Shown here one piece after another: positions 15,040-22,827 of a DNA stretch of 25,946 nt. Position 1 is the first letter of the stretch; the number at the start of each line of letters is the position of its first letter. The stretch comes from Paraliomyxa sp041600735 (GTDB lineage: Bacteria; Myxococcota_A; Polyangia; Nannocystales; Nannocystaceae): contig JBFIJN010000056.1 in the NCBI GenBank assembly GCA_041600735.1, forward strand, positions 1-25,946, in the 5' to 3' direction. The position numbers and the translations under genes are program-made. The notes beneath the pieces were generated by a model. The model was given only the letters and a program-made list of their open reading frames with translations. It made no database searches and had not been told where the DNA came from.

Positions 15040-15795
15040 ATGAGAACGTCCGCCTTCGCGGTTTGCTGTGCCCTGCTCGCGCTCTCCTGCACCAAGCAGG
15101 ATGACCCCACGATCACCCCCGAGCCCGTCGTGACGGCGGAGCCGGAGCCCGAGCCGGAGCCGGAGCCCGAGCCGGAGCCCGAGCCCGAGGATCAGCGGAC
15201 GCTGCAGACTCGCGCTTGCGACGAAGAGGGCAACGCTCCCGCGTGCACCGCGTTGGCGATCAAGTGGGAGACCGGTCAGGAAGGTCCGCAAGATCTGACC
15301 AAGGCGCGCGAGTACTACGACAAGGGCTGCGCCGGGGGCCACGCGCTGGGCTGCTACAACCTCGCGGTGTTCCTCGAGCAGGGTGCAGGTGGCGCGGCCG
15401 ATCCGGTCAAGGCCCTCGAGCTGCACATCGAGGTCTGCGAGGGCGAGCTGCCCGACAAGAGCTGCATCAACGCGGCGATCATGCTCGAGGCGGGCGCCGG
15501 CGTCCCGGCCGACAAGCCGCGCTCGCGCGAGCTCTACCAGAAGGCCTGCGATGCCGGCACTCAGGTCGGCTGCGTGTCGGTCGGCCGCATGGCGATGCTG
15601 GGCGACGGCGGCGACAAGGACTCGAAGAAGGCGCGCGAGCTGTTCGACGGCGCGTGCGAGGCGGGTGAGGCCACCGGCTGCTTCTTCATGAGCCTGGCGT
15701 GGGACAAGGGCGTGGGGGGCAAGCGCGACAAGAAGAAGGCCGCCGAGTACCAAGCCCGCGCGTGCGACGGTGGCTACAAGGCCGCCTGCGGCTAG
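15040..15795 (+). CDS. Cys-rich Sel1-repeat lipoprotein (HCP-like)
   Basis: This 251-residue protein starts with a lipoprotein signal (MRTSAFAVCCALLALSC, C17 lipidated), followed by a rigid Glu-Pro spacer (EP eight times). The rest is a row of Sel1/TPR-like alpha-helical repeats of about 36 residues, with signatures such as DLTKAREYYDKGCAGGHALG and KKARELFDGACEAGEATGCF. Each repeat carries a cysteine pair seven or eight residues apart (six pairs in all). This is the arrangement of Helicobacter cysteine-rich proteins, where each pair forms a disulfide that locks a repeat. It should sit in the periplasm or outer membrane as a protein-interaction scaffold and would need disulfide formation, for which the VKOR-DsbA fusion at 10861-12111 is a candidate. 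Sel1 proteins act in many signalling and envelope processes; the partner here is unknown. Confidence 0.9.
   Translation: MRTSAFAVCCALLALSCTKQDDPTITPEPVVTAEPEPEPEPEPEPEPEPEDQRTLQTRACDEEGNAPACTALAIKWETGQEGPQDLTKAREYYDKGCAGGHALGCYNLAVFLEQGAGGAADPVKALELHIEVCEGELPDKSCINAAIMLEAGAGVPADKPRSRELYQKACDAGTQVGCVSVGRMAMLGDGGDKDSKKARELFDGACEAGEATGCFFMSLAWDKGVGGKRDKKKAAEYQARACDGGYKAACG
15139..15186 (+). repeat. Glu-Pro dipeptide repeat (6-bp units, eight copies)
   Basis: GAGCCG/GAGCCC hexamers encode eight consecutive EP dipeptides just after the lipidated cysteine. The product is an extended, rigid, acidic spacer. Confidence 0.9.
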
Positions 15796-15835
15796 AGTCG
15801 CCGGTCCAGGCGGCGCCGAGAAATTTGAGCCGCGG

Positions 15836-15851
15836 CCGCTCGCCCGAGCGG
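15836..15851 (+). terminator. Hairpin between the Sel1 and DUF2330 genes
   Basis: CCGCTCG (15836-15842) and CGAGCGG (15845-15851) form a perfect inverted repeat 40 nt after the Sel1 stop and 10 nt before the DUF2330 ATG. In RNA this would be a 6-bp stem with a 4-nt loop. With no U-tract it could equally be a control element in the DUF2330 leader. Confidence 0.35.
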
Positions 15852-15861
15852 TCAATTGGGC

Positions 15862-17676
15862 ATGCACGATCGAATGACGCTGCGCGGCTGCGCGCTGCTG
15901 GTGGGTCTGACGTGCCTCGGGGTGGCCGCGCCACGCCCCGCGGAGGCTTGTGGGGGCACCTTCTGCGATAGCGGTCCCACCTCGATGCCGGTCGACCAGA
16001 CGGGCGAGACCCTCTTGTTCGTGCTCGACGAGACCCACGTCGAGGCCCACATCCAGATCCAATACGATCCCGAGACGAACGCCGAGCAGTTCGCGTGGGT
16101 CGTTCCCGTGACGGCGCTGCCCGAGTTCTCGGTCGGCTCGCAGCGCCTGTTCACCAACCTGCTGGGGGCGACGGTGCCCTCCTACGGCTGGAGCAGCTGG
16201 AGCGAGCCCTGCGGGTTCGACACCGGGGGCTTCGACGAAGGCGGCTGCGACGAGACCGGCGGCTTCGATGACGGCGGCTCGGTGAAGCTCGATGTCTCCG
16301 GGCCCGAGGAGCCGCCAGCGCCCGAGGTGGTGCTGGCCACGACCGTGGGCGCCTTCGAAGTGTTCGTCCTCGACGGCGGCACCGTCGCTGGCGTGATGCA
16401 GTGGCTCGGCGACAACGGCTTTGCGCAAGACCCCGCCGCGGCTCCGATCCTCGAGCAATACCTCGCGGAGGGTCACCTGTTCGTGGCGCTGCGGCTCACG
16501 GCCGAGGCCGGGGTCGGCGAGATTCATCCGATCACGCTGCGCTACCCTGGCTCCGAGCCCTGCGTGCCGATCCGACTCACGCGGATTGCGGCCCGCGACG
16601 ACATGGAGATCCGCGCGCTGTTCCTCGCCGACGGTCGCGTGTCCTCGTCGAACTATCGTCATGTGACCCTCAACCCGCTGCGGCTCGACTGGATCGGTCA
16701 AGGGGCCGACTATCGCGAGGTCGTGACGATGGCGGTCGACGAGCCCGGTGCCGACGGCCATGCCTTCGTCACCGAGTACGCGGGGCCCAGTGGGCTCGTG
16801 TCGCGGACCGATCTGCTCGGGGCAACATGGGACTCTGCGCAATTCTTGCGCGCGGCGGACTCTACGGACGCGACGAGCTTGCTGGTGGAGCAGGAGCACT
16901 ACCGCATCGATGTCGCCACTGGCGACTGCATGCCGGTGAACCCACTCATCGACGGTCTGGTCGCTCGATACCTGCCAACGCCGCCCGAGATCTCGACCCA
17001 GCTGCTGTGCGACGACCCGCTCACCTTCGCCGCCGCCGTCGACCCCACGGCCTGGAATGGGCCGGCGTTCGCGGCCGAGCTCGAGGACCGCATCATCGCC
17101 CCGGGGGTGCATGCCAACGAGCTGCTCGATGCTTGGCCGTATCTCACCCGCCTGTACACGACCCTGTCGCCGCACGAGATGACGCAAGACCCGATGTTCC
17201 ACGCCACGCCCGAGCTACCCGAGCAGACCACGCTCCGCTGGCTCGGCACGCGTAATTCGTTCTGCGACGGCGTCAGCAGCTTCGGGCTGCCCGATGGGCG
17301 CCTCGTGGCGCTGCCCGATCCTGCGTCGTGGCCCGCGATCGCGCCCGAGTCGATGCCGTGGGCCGAGACCGTCGAGTATCTGCCGGCCATGGGCGCGCCG
17401 GTCGTCGAGGTCGACCACCGCGACGCGATAGCGTCGCTGCTCGCGGCTTGGAACGAGGAGCACGGCCCCGCGCGCTCGCCCTCGTCGGCCGCGTGCGACG
17501 GCGGGACGAGCAGCGGCGGCTCGGGGACCGCGGCAACCGACAGTGGCGCGGGGCTCGACGAGACGCGCGGCTCGGGCTGCGGGTGTCGAGGCTCGGGCTC
17601 GGACTTGGGGGGCACCGCCTTGATGGTGTTGATGATCGCGGCGATGACTCGGCGGTCAGGACTCCACGACGCGTGA
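15862..17676 (+). CDS. DUF2330 domain protein with MYXO-CTERM-like C-terminal anchor
   Basis: The protein is 604 residues from the ATG at 15862 (an ATG at 15874 is an equally good start). A signal peptide ends at AEA before C30. The mature start, CGGTFCDSGPTSMPVDQTGE, then LLFVLDETHVEAHIQIQYDP and EQFAWVVPV, is diagnostic of DUF2330, an exported family of unknown function in Actinobacteria and Myxococcota. A Gly/Asp-rich insertion (FDTGGFDEGGCDETGGFDDGG type) lies near residues 115-140. The C-terminus has a Ser/Gly/Thr linker, then GCGC (572-575), a short hydrophobic helix (about 582-595) and a TRR cluster. This is the MYXO-CTERM layout of Cys-containing motif, membrane helix and basic tail, a sorting signal known in myxobacteria to be processed by a rhomboid-unrelated membrane protease (myxosortase). 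The protein is therefore probably displayed at the cell surface. The helix is shorter than usual, so the sorting call is moderately sure. Confidence 0.88.
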   Translation: MHDRMTLRGCALLVGLTCLGVAAPRPAEACGGTFCDSGPTSMPVDQTGETLLFVLDETHVEAHIQIQYDPETNAEQFAWVVPVTALPEFSVGSQRLFTNLLGATVPSYGWSSWSEPCGFDTGGFDEGGCDETGGFDDGGSVKLDVSGPEEPPAPEVVLATTVGAFEVFVLDGGTVAGVMQWLGDNGFAQDPAAAPILEQYLAEGHLFVALRLTAEAGVGEIHPITLRYPGSEPCVPIRLTRIAARDDMEIRALFLADGRVSSSNYRHVTLNPLRLDWIGQGADYREVVTMAVDEPGADGHAFVTEYAGPSGLVSRTDLLGATWDSAQFLRAADSTDATSLLVEQEHYRIDVATGDCMPVNPLIDGLVARYLPTPPEISTQLLCDDPLTFAAAVDPTAWNGPAFAAELEDRIIAPGVHANELLDAWPYLTRLYTTLSPHEMTQDPMFHATPELPEQTTLRWLGTRNSFCDGVSSFGLPDGRLVALPDPASWPAIAPESMPWAETVEYLPAMGAPVVEVDHRDAIASLLAAWNEEHGPARSPSSAACDGGTSSGGSGTAATDSGAGLDETRGSGCGCRGSGSDLGGTALMVLMIAAMTRRSGLHDA

Positions 17677-17693
17677 GCGTTGTATCGATTGTT

Positions 17694-17712
17694 CGCGTGT
17701 CAACGCGTTACA
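17694..17712. promoter_or_regulatory. Nested palindromes upstream of the sigma-54 promoter
   Basis: CGCGT (17694-17698) and ACGCG (17703-17707) form a 5-bp inverted repeat around GTCA. Overlapping it is the 8-bp palindrome AACGCGTT (17702-17709), flanked by TGT and ACA. It lies just after the DUF2330 stop, so it may be a weak terminator or a distal activator site. Confidence 0.3.
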
Positions 17713-17754
17713 TCTCGTAGCGCTCGTGTTACTCCATGTGACGTGATGTTCGCA

Positions 17755-17771
17755 GCGGAAGAATTTTCCGC
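17755..17771. promoter_or_regulatory. Inverted repeat, candidate upstream activator site for the sigma-54 promoter
   Basis: GCGGAA (17755-17760) and TTCCGC (17766-17771) are perfect arms around GAATT. The centre is about 140 bp upstream of the start of transcription expected from the -24/-12 element at 17877-17892, the usual distance for an NtrC-family enhancer site. The AT-rich core stands out in this GC-rich genome. Binding by the activator encoded at 21375-22781 is only a hypothesis. Confidence 0.4.
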
Positions 17772-17876
17772 GAGCGCTCGGCCAACACGACAAGAGAGCG
17801 CGAAATAAGTGTGATCGCCGCGATGCAGTCCATGACGCTCCAGAGCTATGAAGCATCGAATGAGGGTTCCCCCTCG

Positions 17877-17892
17877 TGGCACCTTGTTTGCA
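17877..17892 (+). promoter_or_regulatory. Sigma-54 (RpoN) promoter, -24/-12 element
   Basis: TGGCAC, five bases (CTTGT), then TTGCA matches the sigma-54 consensus TGGCAC-N5-TTGCA at every specified position, with GG and GC exactly ten bases apart. Transcription would start near 17903, giving a leader of about 50 nt before the ATG at 17953. An inverted repeat GAGGG-ttcc-CCCTC (17862-17875) abuts the -24 box and may be a control site. The location is intergenic and in the right orientation, which argues against chance. Confidence 0.7.
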
Positions 17893-17938
17893 GCATCGAG
17901 ATTGGGTTGATTATCGACCTCGAATTCTCGCGTCCCAC

Positions 17939-17944
17939 AAGGAG
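17939..17944 (+). promoter_or_regulatory. Ribosome binding site deciding the start at 17953
   Basis: AAGGAG lies 8 nt before the ATG at 17953. The alternative GTG at 17944 overlaps this site and is therefore unlikely. Confidence 0.75.
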
Positions 17945-17952
17945 TGCCACTC

Positions 17953-18777
17953 ATGACAGCCCAACGTTCGCTCGTCGCTCTTCTCTCGATCTTCAGCGCC
18001 GCCTCGATGGGATGCGCTGCCGACGATCTCGACCTCACGCCCGGTGACCTGTCGTTTCGCAACGGGAGGGAGGCGCCGGCGCCGGGCGACCCCGAAGGCG
18101 GCGCGTGGATCAACAACGGTCTCGACGATCCCTCGGTCAGCGGCATCGACCCCGCGTTCGCGCTCTCGGAGCCCGGCGGGCTCGCCAGCGACCTGGGGCT
18201 GCTCCTCGACCCCGCGCGCCGGGACACCGTTCAGTACCTCGTAGAGTGCGCTCTGCCCGAGGGGAGCCAGATCAGCAAGCTCGTGGGCGGGGAGCTGCTC
18301 ACCTTCGACGGCTGGCTCGGGCTGGCCCCCGAGTGGGAGAGCGAGGCGTGCGATGAAGACTGCCAGCAGTGGGTCACCGCGTGTCTGCTTGCCCGCACCA
18401 ACGTCACCGGCGAGACCGTCTCGATCTGGATGCGCGCCGATCATCCGGCGATCGGCGAGGGGCTTCATCCGCTGTACCCCGGCTACGAAGCCAGCTTCTT
18501 CGGCAACATCTTCGCAGATCCGGAGTCGCAGCACTTTTGCCAGGGCACCGTGGTTGGACCCACGCTGGCGCAGCTCGAGGGACGCACTTGTGCGGGCCTG
18601 ACGAACGAGCAGTGTGGCTTCATCAAGTACACCGAGTGTTCGCAGGTGCAGCGCTGCTCGTTTGCGCCGGAGCCAGCGGTGGGGGAGCTGGCGCCGAGTC
18701 CGACGAACTGCATCTCGGGCGCGGTGAACGGCGGCTCGGCGTTTCATACCATCAGCACATACGTTGGGCCGCTGTAG
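17953..18777 (+). CDS. Cys-rich lipoprotein of unknown function, sigma-54 controlled
   Basis: The 274-residue product has a lipoprotein signal, MTAQRSLVALLSIFSAASMGC, with C21 as lipidation site. The mature part has ten further cysteines, an even number suggesting disulfides, mostly after residue 95. Recognisable blocks are FDGWLGLAPEWESEACDEDC, QQWVTACLLARTNVTGETV and YEASFFGNIFADPES. I recall similar WVTACLLAR and GxFFGNLF blocks in uncharacterised exported proteins of Myxococcota, but I cannot name a domain. It has a strong Shine-Dalgarno site and the only convincing sigma-54 promoter in the window, so it is probably made under a specific signal such as starvation, development or surface contact. 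The kinase gene follows in the same direction after 157 nt and could be partly co-transcribed. Confidence 0.8.
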   Translation: MTAQRSLVALLSIFSAASMGCAADDLDLTPGDLSFRNGREAPAPGDPEGGAWINNGLDDPSVSGIDPAFALSEPGGLASDLGLLLDPARRDTVQYLVECALPEGSQISKLVGGELLTFDGWLGLAPEWESEACDEDCQQWVTACLLARTNVTGETVSIWMRADHPAIGEGLHPLYPGYEASFFGNIFADPESQHFCQGTVVGPTLAQLEGRTCAGLTNEQCGFIKYTECSQVQRCSFAPEPAVGELAPSPTNCISGAVNGGSAFHTISTYVGPL

Positions 18778-18854
18778 TCGGGCCACACGAGCACGGGAGG
18801 TGTCGAAGGATCCCAGGGGCTCGCTGCGGGGAAGCTCGAGCGACATCATTGCGC

Positions 18855-18869
18855 GTCCCACCGCGGGAC
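18855..18869 (+). promoter_or_regulatory. Inverted repeat in the leader region of the kinase gene
   Basis: GTCCC (18855-18859) and GGGAC (18865-18869) pair around ACCGC, with CGC/GCG flanks extending the symmetry by one offset base. It lies 66 nt before the kinase ATG. It could be a terminator for the lipoprotein gene or an operator; a -10-like TATGCT follows at 18887-18892. Confidence 0.3.
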
Positions 18870-18934
18870 ACGCGATCGGCTATGGCTATGCTGGGGGAAG
18901 AGGAGGCCTGGGTGGCGCCGCCCAGGTACTCGGG

Positions 18935-21358
18935 ATGACGGACACGAAGACGCGTCCGAGAGACGAGGAGCTGGCCGCGCTGGCCCACGAGCGGATCGCG
19001 TCGGATGAGACGGTCTCCGTCGTCGGCGAAGCAGGTGAGCGTCGAGCCATCGCCGCTCCGCTCGAAGGCGAAGACCTGCCGAGCGGGACCCGCATTGGTC
19101 GGTACTCGGTGATCAGCCGCCTGGGGGGGGGCGGCATGGGAGTGGTCTACGAGGCTCGCGATCCCCAGCTCGATCGGCTGGTGGCGCTCAAGGTGCTGCG
19201 CGAGGGCCGAGCCTCCGATCATCGCTCGCCGGCCGACAACGTGCTGCTCGCCGAGGCCCAGACGCTGGCGAAGATCGGCCATCCCAACATCGTGGCCGTG
19301 TACGACGCGGGGGTGAGCGAGGGGCGGGTGTTCATCACCATGGAGCTGTGCCGCGGGCAGAACCTGCGGCAGTGGCTCGCGCGAGGTCGGCACGGGGTCC
19401 GCGAGATCCTCGACGTCTTCATCGAGGCCGGCCGCGGCCTCGCGGCCGCTCATGCCGCCGGCGTGGTGCATCGCGACTTCAAGCCGGCCAACGTGCTGAT
19501 GGGGGAGGGCGGGACCGTGCAGGTGGCCGACTTCGGCATGGCCCGCCTGGCGGCGCTCGCGATCGACCTCGATGACTACGACACGTCCGCCGCGGATCAT
19601 GATCGCAGCGCGAGCACGATCGTCGGCACGCCCACGTACATGGCCCCAGAGCAGCTTCAGGGACGGGTGGGCGACCACCGCATGGATCAGTTCAGCTTCT
19701 GCCTATGCCTCTATTGGGCGTTGATCGGCGATCCTCCGTTTCCTGGGCGCACCTTCCAGGAGCGCCGCCGCTCGGTGCCGCTCGGGCTGGGCACGGCCGA
19801 GCGAGAGCTGCTGCACCGAGCGCGCAGCGTCCCCGTGCGGGTGCGCCGGGCGCTGCTGCGCGGGCTCGCCGTCGATCCCGGCGATCGCTTCGCATCGATG
19901 GACGCGCTGCTGGCCGAGCTGGTCGAGCGCCGTCGTCGGTGGCCGCTGCTGCTGTCCTCGCTGGCGCTGGCGGTGGCCGTGGGGGTCGGGGCGCTGGAGA
20001 CGCTGGACCAGCCCAATGCGCCGTGTGAGGGCGTCCCTGCGGTCCTGGCGGAGGCCTGGGGCGCCGGGCAGCGCGCGGCGCTGGCCGAGACGCTCGCGCG
20101 CAGCAAGCTCCCCGATGCCGTCGAGCAGGGCCAGCGGGTGGAGCGGGCGTTCGACGGCTACGCCGCCGAGTGGAAGAAGGCGTACGTCGATGCGTGCGAG
20201 GCCACCTACGTGACGCGCCTGCAATCGGACGCCGTGTTCGATCTACGCATGCGGTGCTTGGAGCGACGCCGCGTACAGCTCGAGATCGCGGCGCGAACGA
20301 TGGCGGAGGCCGGGGACGCAAAGGAGCTGGAGCAGCGCATGGCGCTGCCGTTCCGCTTGCCCGCCATCGCCGAGTGTAGCGACGTGGACGGGCTCGAGAG
20401 CGTGGCGCCGCCGACCGACCCCGAGACGCGCGCGCGCATCGACGGGCTGCTGCGACGCATCGACGAGGCCAACGCGCTGCGCGAGGCGGGAAAGCTGGAG
20501 GACGGGCTGGTGCTGGCGCGCGAGGCCGTTGCGGAGGCTCGCTCGGTGGGGCACCGCCCTGCGCTCGCGCAGGCGCTGGAGTGCCTCGGGCGCCTGCAGA
20601 CCGACGGCGAGTCGCCGCAGGCCGCCGAGCACACGCTGAGGGAGGCGATCCAGGTGGGATCGCTCGGCCACGACGAGCGGCTCGTGGCGCGGGCGTGGCC
20701 CTCGCTGTTGTTCGCGCTGGTGATGCAGAGCAAGGTCGCGGCCGCCGAGAGCCTGGGCTTTGCCGCCGAGGTGGCGGTCGACCGCGCGGGCGACGAGCTC
20801 GCCCGCGGGTGGCTGTTCAACAACCTCGGCATCTTGCACAGCGAGCTCGGGAACCACGACCAGGCGCGCGACTTCTTGCAGCGTGCGCTCAGCGTGAAGA
20901 GCCGGCTGCGCGGCGCTCGGGATTTCGACGTTGGGATCACGTGGAGCAACCTGGGCTTCGTGCTCGTCAACGCCGATCGCTGGAGCGAGGCGAGGGCGGC
21001 CTTCGAGCAAGCCGAGACGATCCTCGCGAACACGGTGGGGGCCACGCATCCGCTGAGCGAGGTCGCTCGCACGGGGCAGTGTCGGGTGGCCGTGAACGGC
21101 AAGGACTTCGGGATCGCGCTGGAGCTGTGTACGGCGGCGCTGAGCCACTTCGAGACCGCGCCGACCTCACCGGCGCTGGTCAGCCGCGTGCGGGTGTACA
21201 CCGCCAAGGCGCTTCAAGGGCTCGGTCGAACCGACGAAGCGCTCGCGATGGCACGGGACGCCCGTGCGCTCGTGGTCGGCCTCGACGAGCACAAGGTGAA
21301 GGAGATCGACGCGTGGATCCGCAGCGTAGCGCCCGAGCCCGCCGCGCTCACCCAGTAG
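18935..21358 (+). CDS. Serine/threonine protein kinase with transmembrane helix and TPR domain
   Basis: The 807-residue protein has an N-terminal kinase domain (about 57-330) with every catalytic element. These are the glycine loop LGGGGMGVVYEA (63-74), ATP-binding K86 in VALK, αC-helix E107, HRDFKPANV (179-187; D181 catalytic base, K183, N186), ADFGMA (198-203) and GTPTYMAPEQ (231-240). The HRDFKP form is typical of myxobacterial kinases. One membrane helix (about 336-353) follows, then a 450-residue helical region with tetratricopeptide repeats (clearest at about 620-760: WLFNNLGILHSELGNHDQA, TWSNLGFVLVNADRWSEARAAF). By topology the kinase is cytoplasmic and the TPRs are periplasmic, as a sensor or scaffold. 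The ATG at 18935 lacks a Shine-Dalgarno site; the open frame before it is Gly-rich and has no better start. The gene converges on the NtrC-type regulator with 16 nt between stops. Confidence 0.93.
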   Translation: MTDTKTRPRDEELAALAHERIASDETVSVVGEAGERRAIAAPLEGEDLPSGTRIGRYSVISRLGGGGMGVVYEARDPQLDRLVALKVLREGRASDHRSPADNVLLAEAQTLAKIGHPNIVAVYDAGVSEGRVFITMELCRGQNLRQWLARGRHGVREILDVFIEAGRGLAAAHAAGVVHRDFKPANVLMGEGGTVQVADFGMARLAALAIDLDDYDTSAADHDRSASTIVGTPTYMAPEQLQGRVGDHRMDQFSFCLCLYWALIGDPPFPGRTFQERRRSVPLGLGTAERELLHRARSVPVRVRRALLRGLAVDPGDRFASMDALLAELVERRRRWPLLLSSLALAVAVGVGALETLDQPNAPCEGVPAVLAEAWGAGQRAALAETLARSKLPDAVEQGQRVERAFDGYAAEWKKAYVDACEATYVTRLQSDAVFDLRMRCLERRRVQLEIAARTMAEAGDAKELEQRMALPFRLPAIAECSDVDGLESVAPPTDPETRARIDGLLRRIDEANALREAGKLEDGLVLAREAVAEARSVGHRPALAQALECLGRLQTDGESPQAAEHTLREAIQVGSLGHDERLVARAWPSLLFALVMQSKVAAAESLGFAAEVAVDRAGDELARGWLFNNLGILHSELGNHDQARDFLQRALSVKSRLRGARDFDVGITWSNLGFVLVNADRWSEARAAFEQAETILANTVGATHPLSEVARTGQCRVAVNGKDFGIALELCTAALSHFETAPTSPALVSRVRVYTAKALQGLGRTDEALAMARDARALVVGLDEHKVKEIDAWIRSVAPEPAALTQ

Positions 21359-21374
21359 CGCCGCCGCTCGAGCA

Positions 21375-22781
21375 TCACTGAGACTGGGGTTGAGGCTGAT
21401 GTTGAGGATCGAGTCGGTAGACTCGGATCTTGCGGTCGAGGGTAGGCCGAGAGATTCCAAGGGTCTCGGCGACGTGCTTCTTGACCCATCCGAGCTGGTG
21501 GAGCACATGAGCAATGTGTGCCCGCTCCATCGCCGCGAGCGTGGCGAGCGGGGCGCTGGAAGTGGTCGCAGACGAGGGCGCGCGCGTGCGATTGTCGGCT
21601 GGCGGGGGCTCGTGCCGCTCACGCGGCGGGGGAAGCGAGAGGTGATCGCGGGTGATCACGTCGCGAGCCATCACCGCGGCGTGCTCCACCACGTTGCGAA
21701 GCTCGCGGACGTTGCCGGGCCAGTCGTGCTGAGCCAGGCGATCGAGCGCATCGGGGGTGAAGCGAAGGTGCTCCTTGTCGAGCTGCACGGAGACTCGCTG
21801 CAAGAGACGGCGCGCGATCTTGTGGATGTCGCTGCCGCGCTCGCGCAGCGGAGGCAGGTGGATCTCGACCACGCGGAGGCGAAAGTAGAGGTCCTCGCGG
21901 AATCGGCCCGCTTCCATCTCGCGGCGCAGGTCACGGTGGGTGGCGCAGATCAAGCGTGCGTTCAGCGAGCGAGCCTTGGCCTCGCCCACGCGCTCGAACG
22001 TTCGTTCCTCCAGCGTCCGCAGCAGCTTGGCTTGGAGCTCGGGTTCGAGGTCGCCGATCTCGTCGAGCAAGAGCGTGCCATCGCCGGCTAGCTCGAAGCG
22101 GCCGGGGCGATCGCGCTCGGCTCCGGTGAAGGCCCCGCGTGCGTGACCGAACAGCTCCGACTCGATGAGCGAGGCGTTGAGGGCCGCGCAATTCACCGCA
22201 ACGAACGGGCGCGAGCGTCGGTCGCCGCTCTCGTGGATCGCACGGGCGACCAGCTCCTTGCCGGTTCCGCTCTCGCCGGTGACCAGCACGTTGCACGCGG
22301 TCGGTGCGATGCGAGCGATGGCCTTGAACACCTGACGCATCGCTCGCGAGCTGCCGACCAGCATCTCGTCGAGGGGGGCTTCGTTGACCCGCACGCCCTT
22401 CACCAGCCCGACGCGAAGCTCTCGCTCGCTCAGCGCGCGGCGAATCACCGCCACGAGCTCGTCCAGCTCGGGCGGCTTCACGAAGTAGTCGTAGGCGCCG
22501 CGGCGGATCGCTTCGATGGTGGAGGTCGAGCTGTCCACCCCGGTCACCATCAAGGTCACCGGCCGCCACGAGGTTCTCGCGAGCTCGGGCAGCAGGTCCA
22601 AGCCGCTGCCGTCGGGAAGACCCTGATCGAGGAGCACGAGGTCGGGCTGTCCCCCATGGAGCCGAGCGCGGGCGCTCGCGAGATCACGGGCGAGCTCGAC
22701 TTCGAACCCCTCTTCCTCCAGCACGCGCTGAAGCGCGCGAGCGAAATCGGGGTCGTCTTCGATGACCAGAGCGCGAATCAC
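21375..22781 (-). CDS. Sigma-54-dependent response regulator, NtrC family
   Basis: From the GTG at 22781 the protein has 468 residues and begins directly at the receiver domain (MIRALVIEDD, the expected first strand). A TTG at 22817 would add 12 residues and is less likely. The receiver (1-115) has the acidic pair at 9-10, phospho-acceptor D52, T80 and K102. The AAA+ domain has Walker A GESGTGKE (169-176), the sigma-54-contacting GAFTGA loop (216-221), and Walker B LLLDEIGD (237-244). A Pro/Ser/Thr linker leads to a Fis-type helix-turn-helix (HVAETLGISRPTLDRKIRVYRL). The C-terminus is Gln/Pro-rich. All residues for activating sigma-54 polymerase are intact. The histidine kinase gene lies 46 nt upstream in the same operon and is its probable partner. 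A sigma-54 promoter at 17877 is a candidate target. Confidence 0.95.
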   Translation of the reverse strand: MIRALVIEDDPDFARALQRVLEEEGFEVELARDLASARARLHGGQPDLVLLDQGLPDGSGLDLLPELARTSWRPVTLMVTGVDSSTSTIEAIRRGAYDYFVKPPELDELVAVIRRALSERELRVGLVKGVRVNEAPLDEMLVGSSRAMRQVFKAIARIAPTACNVLVTGESGTGKELVARAIHESGDRRSRPFVAVNCAALNASLIESELFGHARGAFTGAERDRPGRFELAGDGTLLLDEIGDLEPELQAKLLRTLEERTFERVGEAKARSLNARLICATHRDLRREMEAGRFREDLYFRLRVVEIHLPPLRERGSDIHKIARRLLQRVSVQLDKEHLRFTPDALDRLAQHDWPGNVRELRNVVEHAAVMARDVITRDHLSLPPPRERHEPPPADNRTRAPSSATTSSAPLATLAAMERAHIAHVLHQLGWVKKHVAETLGISRPTLDRKIRVYRLDPQHQPQPQSQ

Positions 22782-22827
22782 GGTGAGCCGAGCCTCGAGC
22801 GATCCTCTCAGATCCAAGCCCGCCGCG

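Noticed and set aside
15028..17202. 724-codon minus-strand open frame opposite the Sel1 and DUF2330 genes
   Set aside because: The plus-strand genes have signal peptides and family signatures; this frame has none.
21250..21275. TGGCACGG resembling the -24 half of a sigma-54 site
   Set aside because: It lies inside the kinase coding sequence, has no TTGC at the required spacing, and no plus-strand gene follows.
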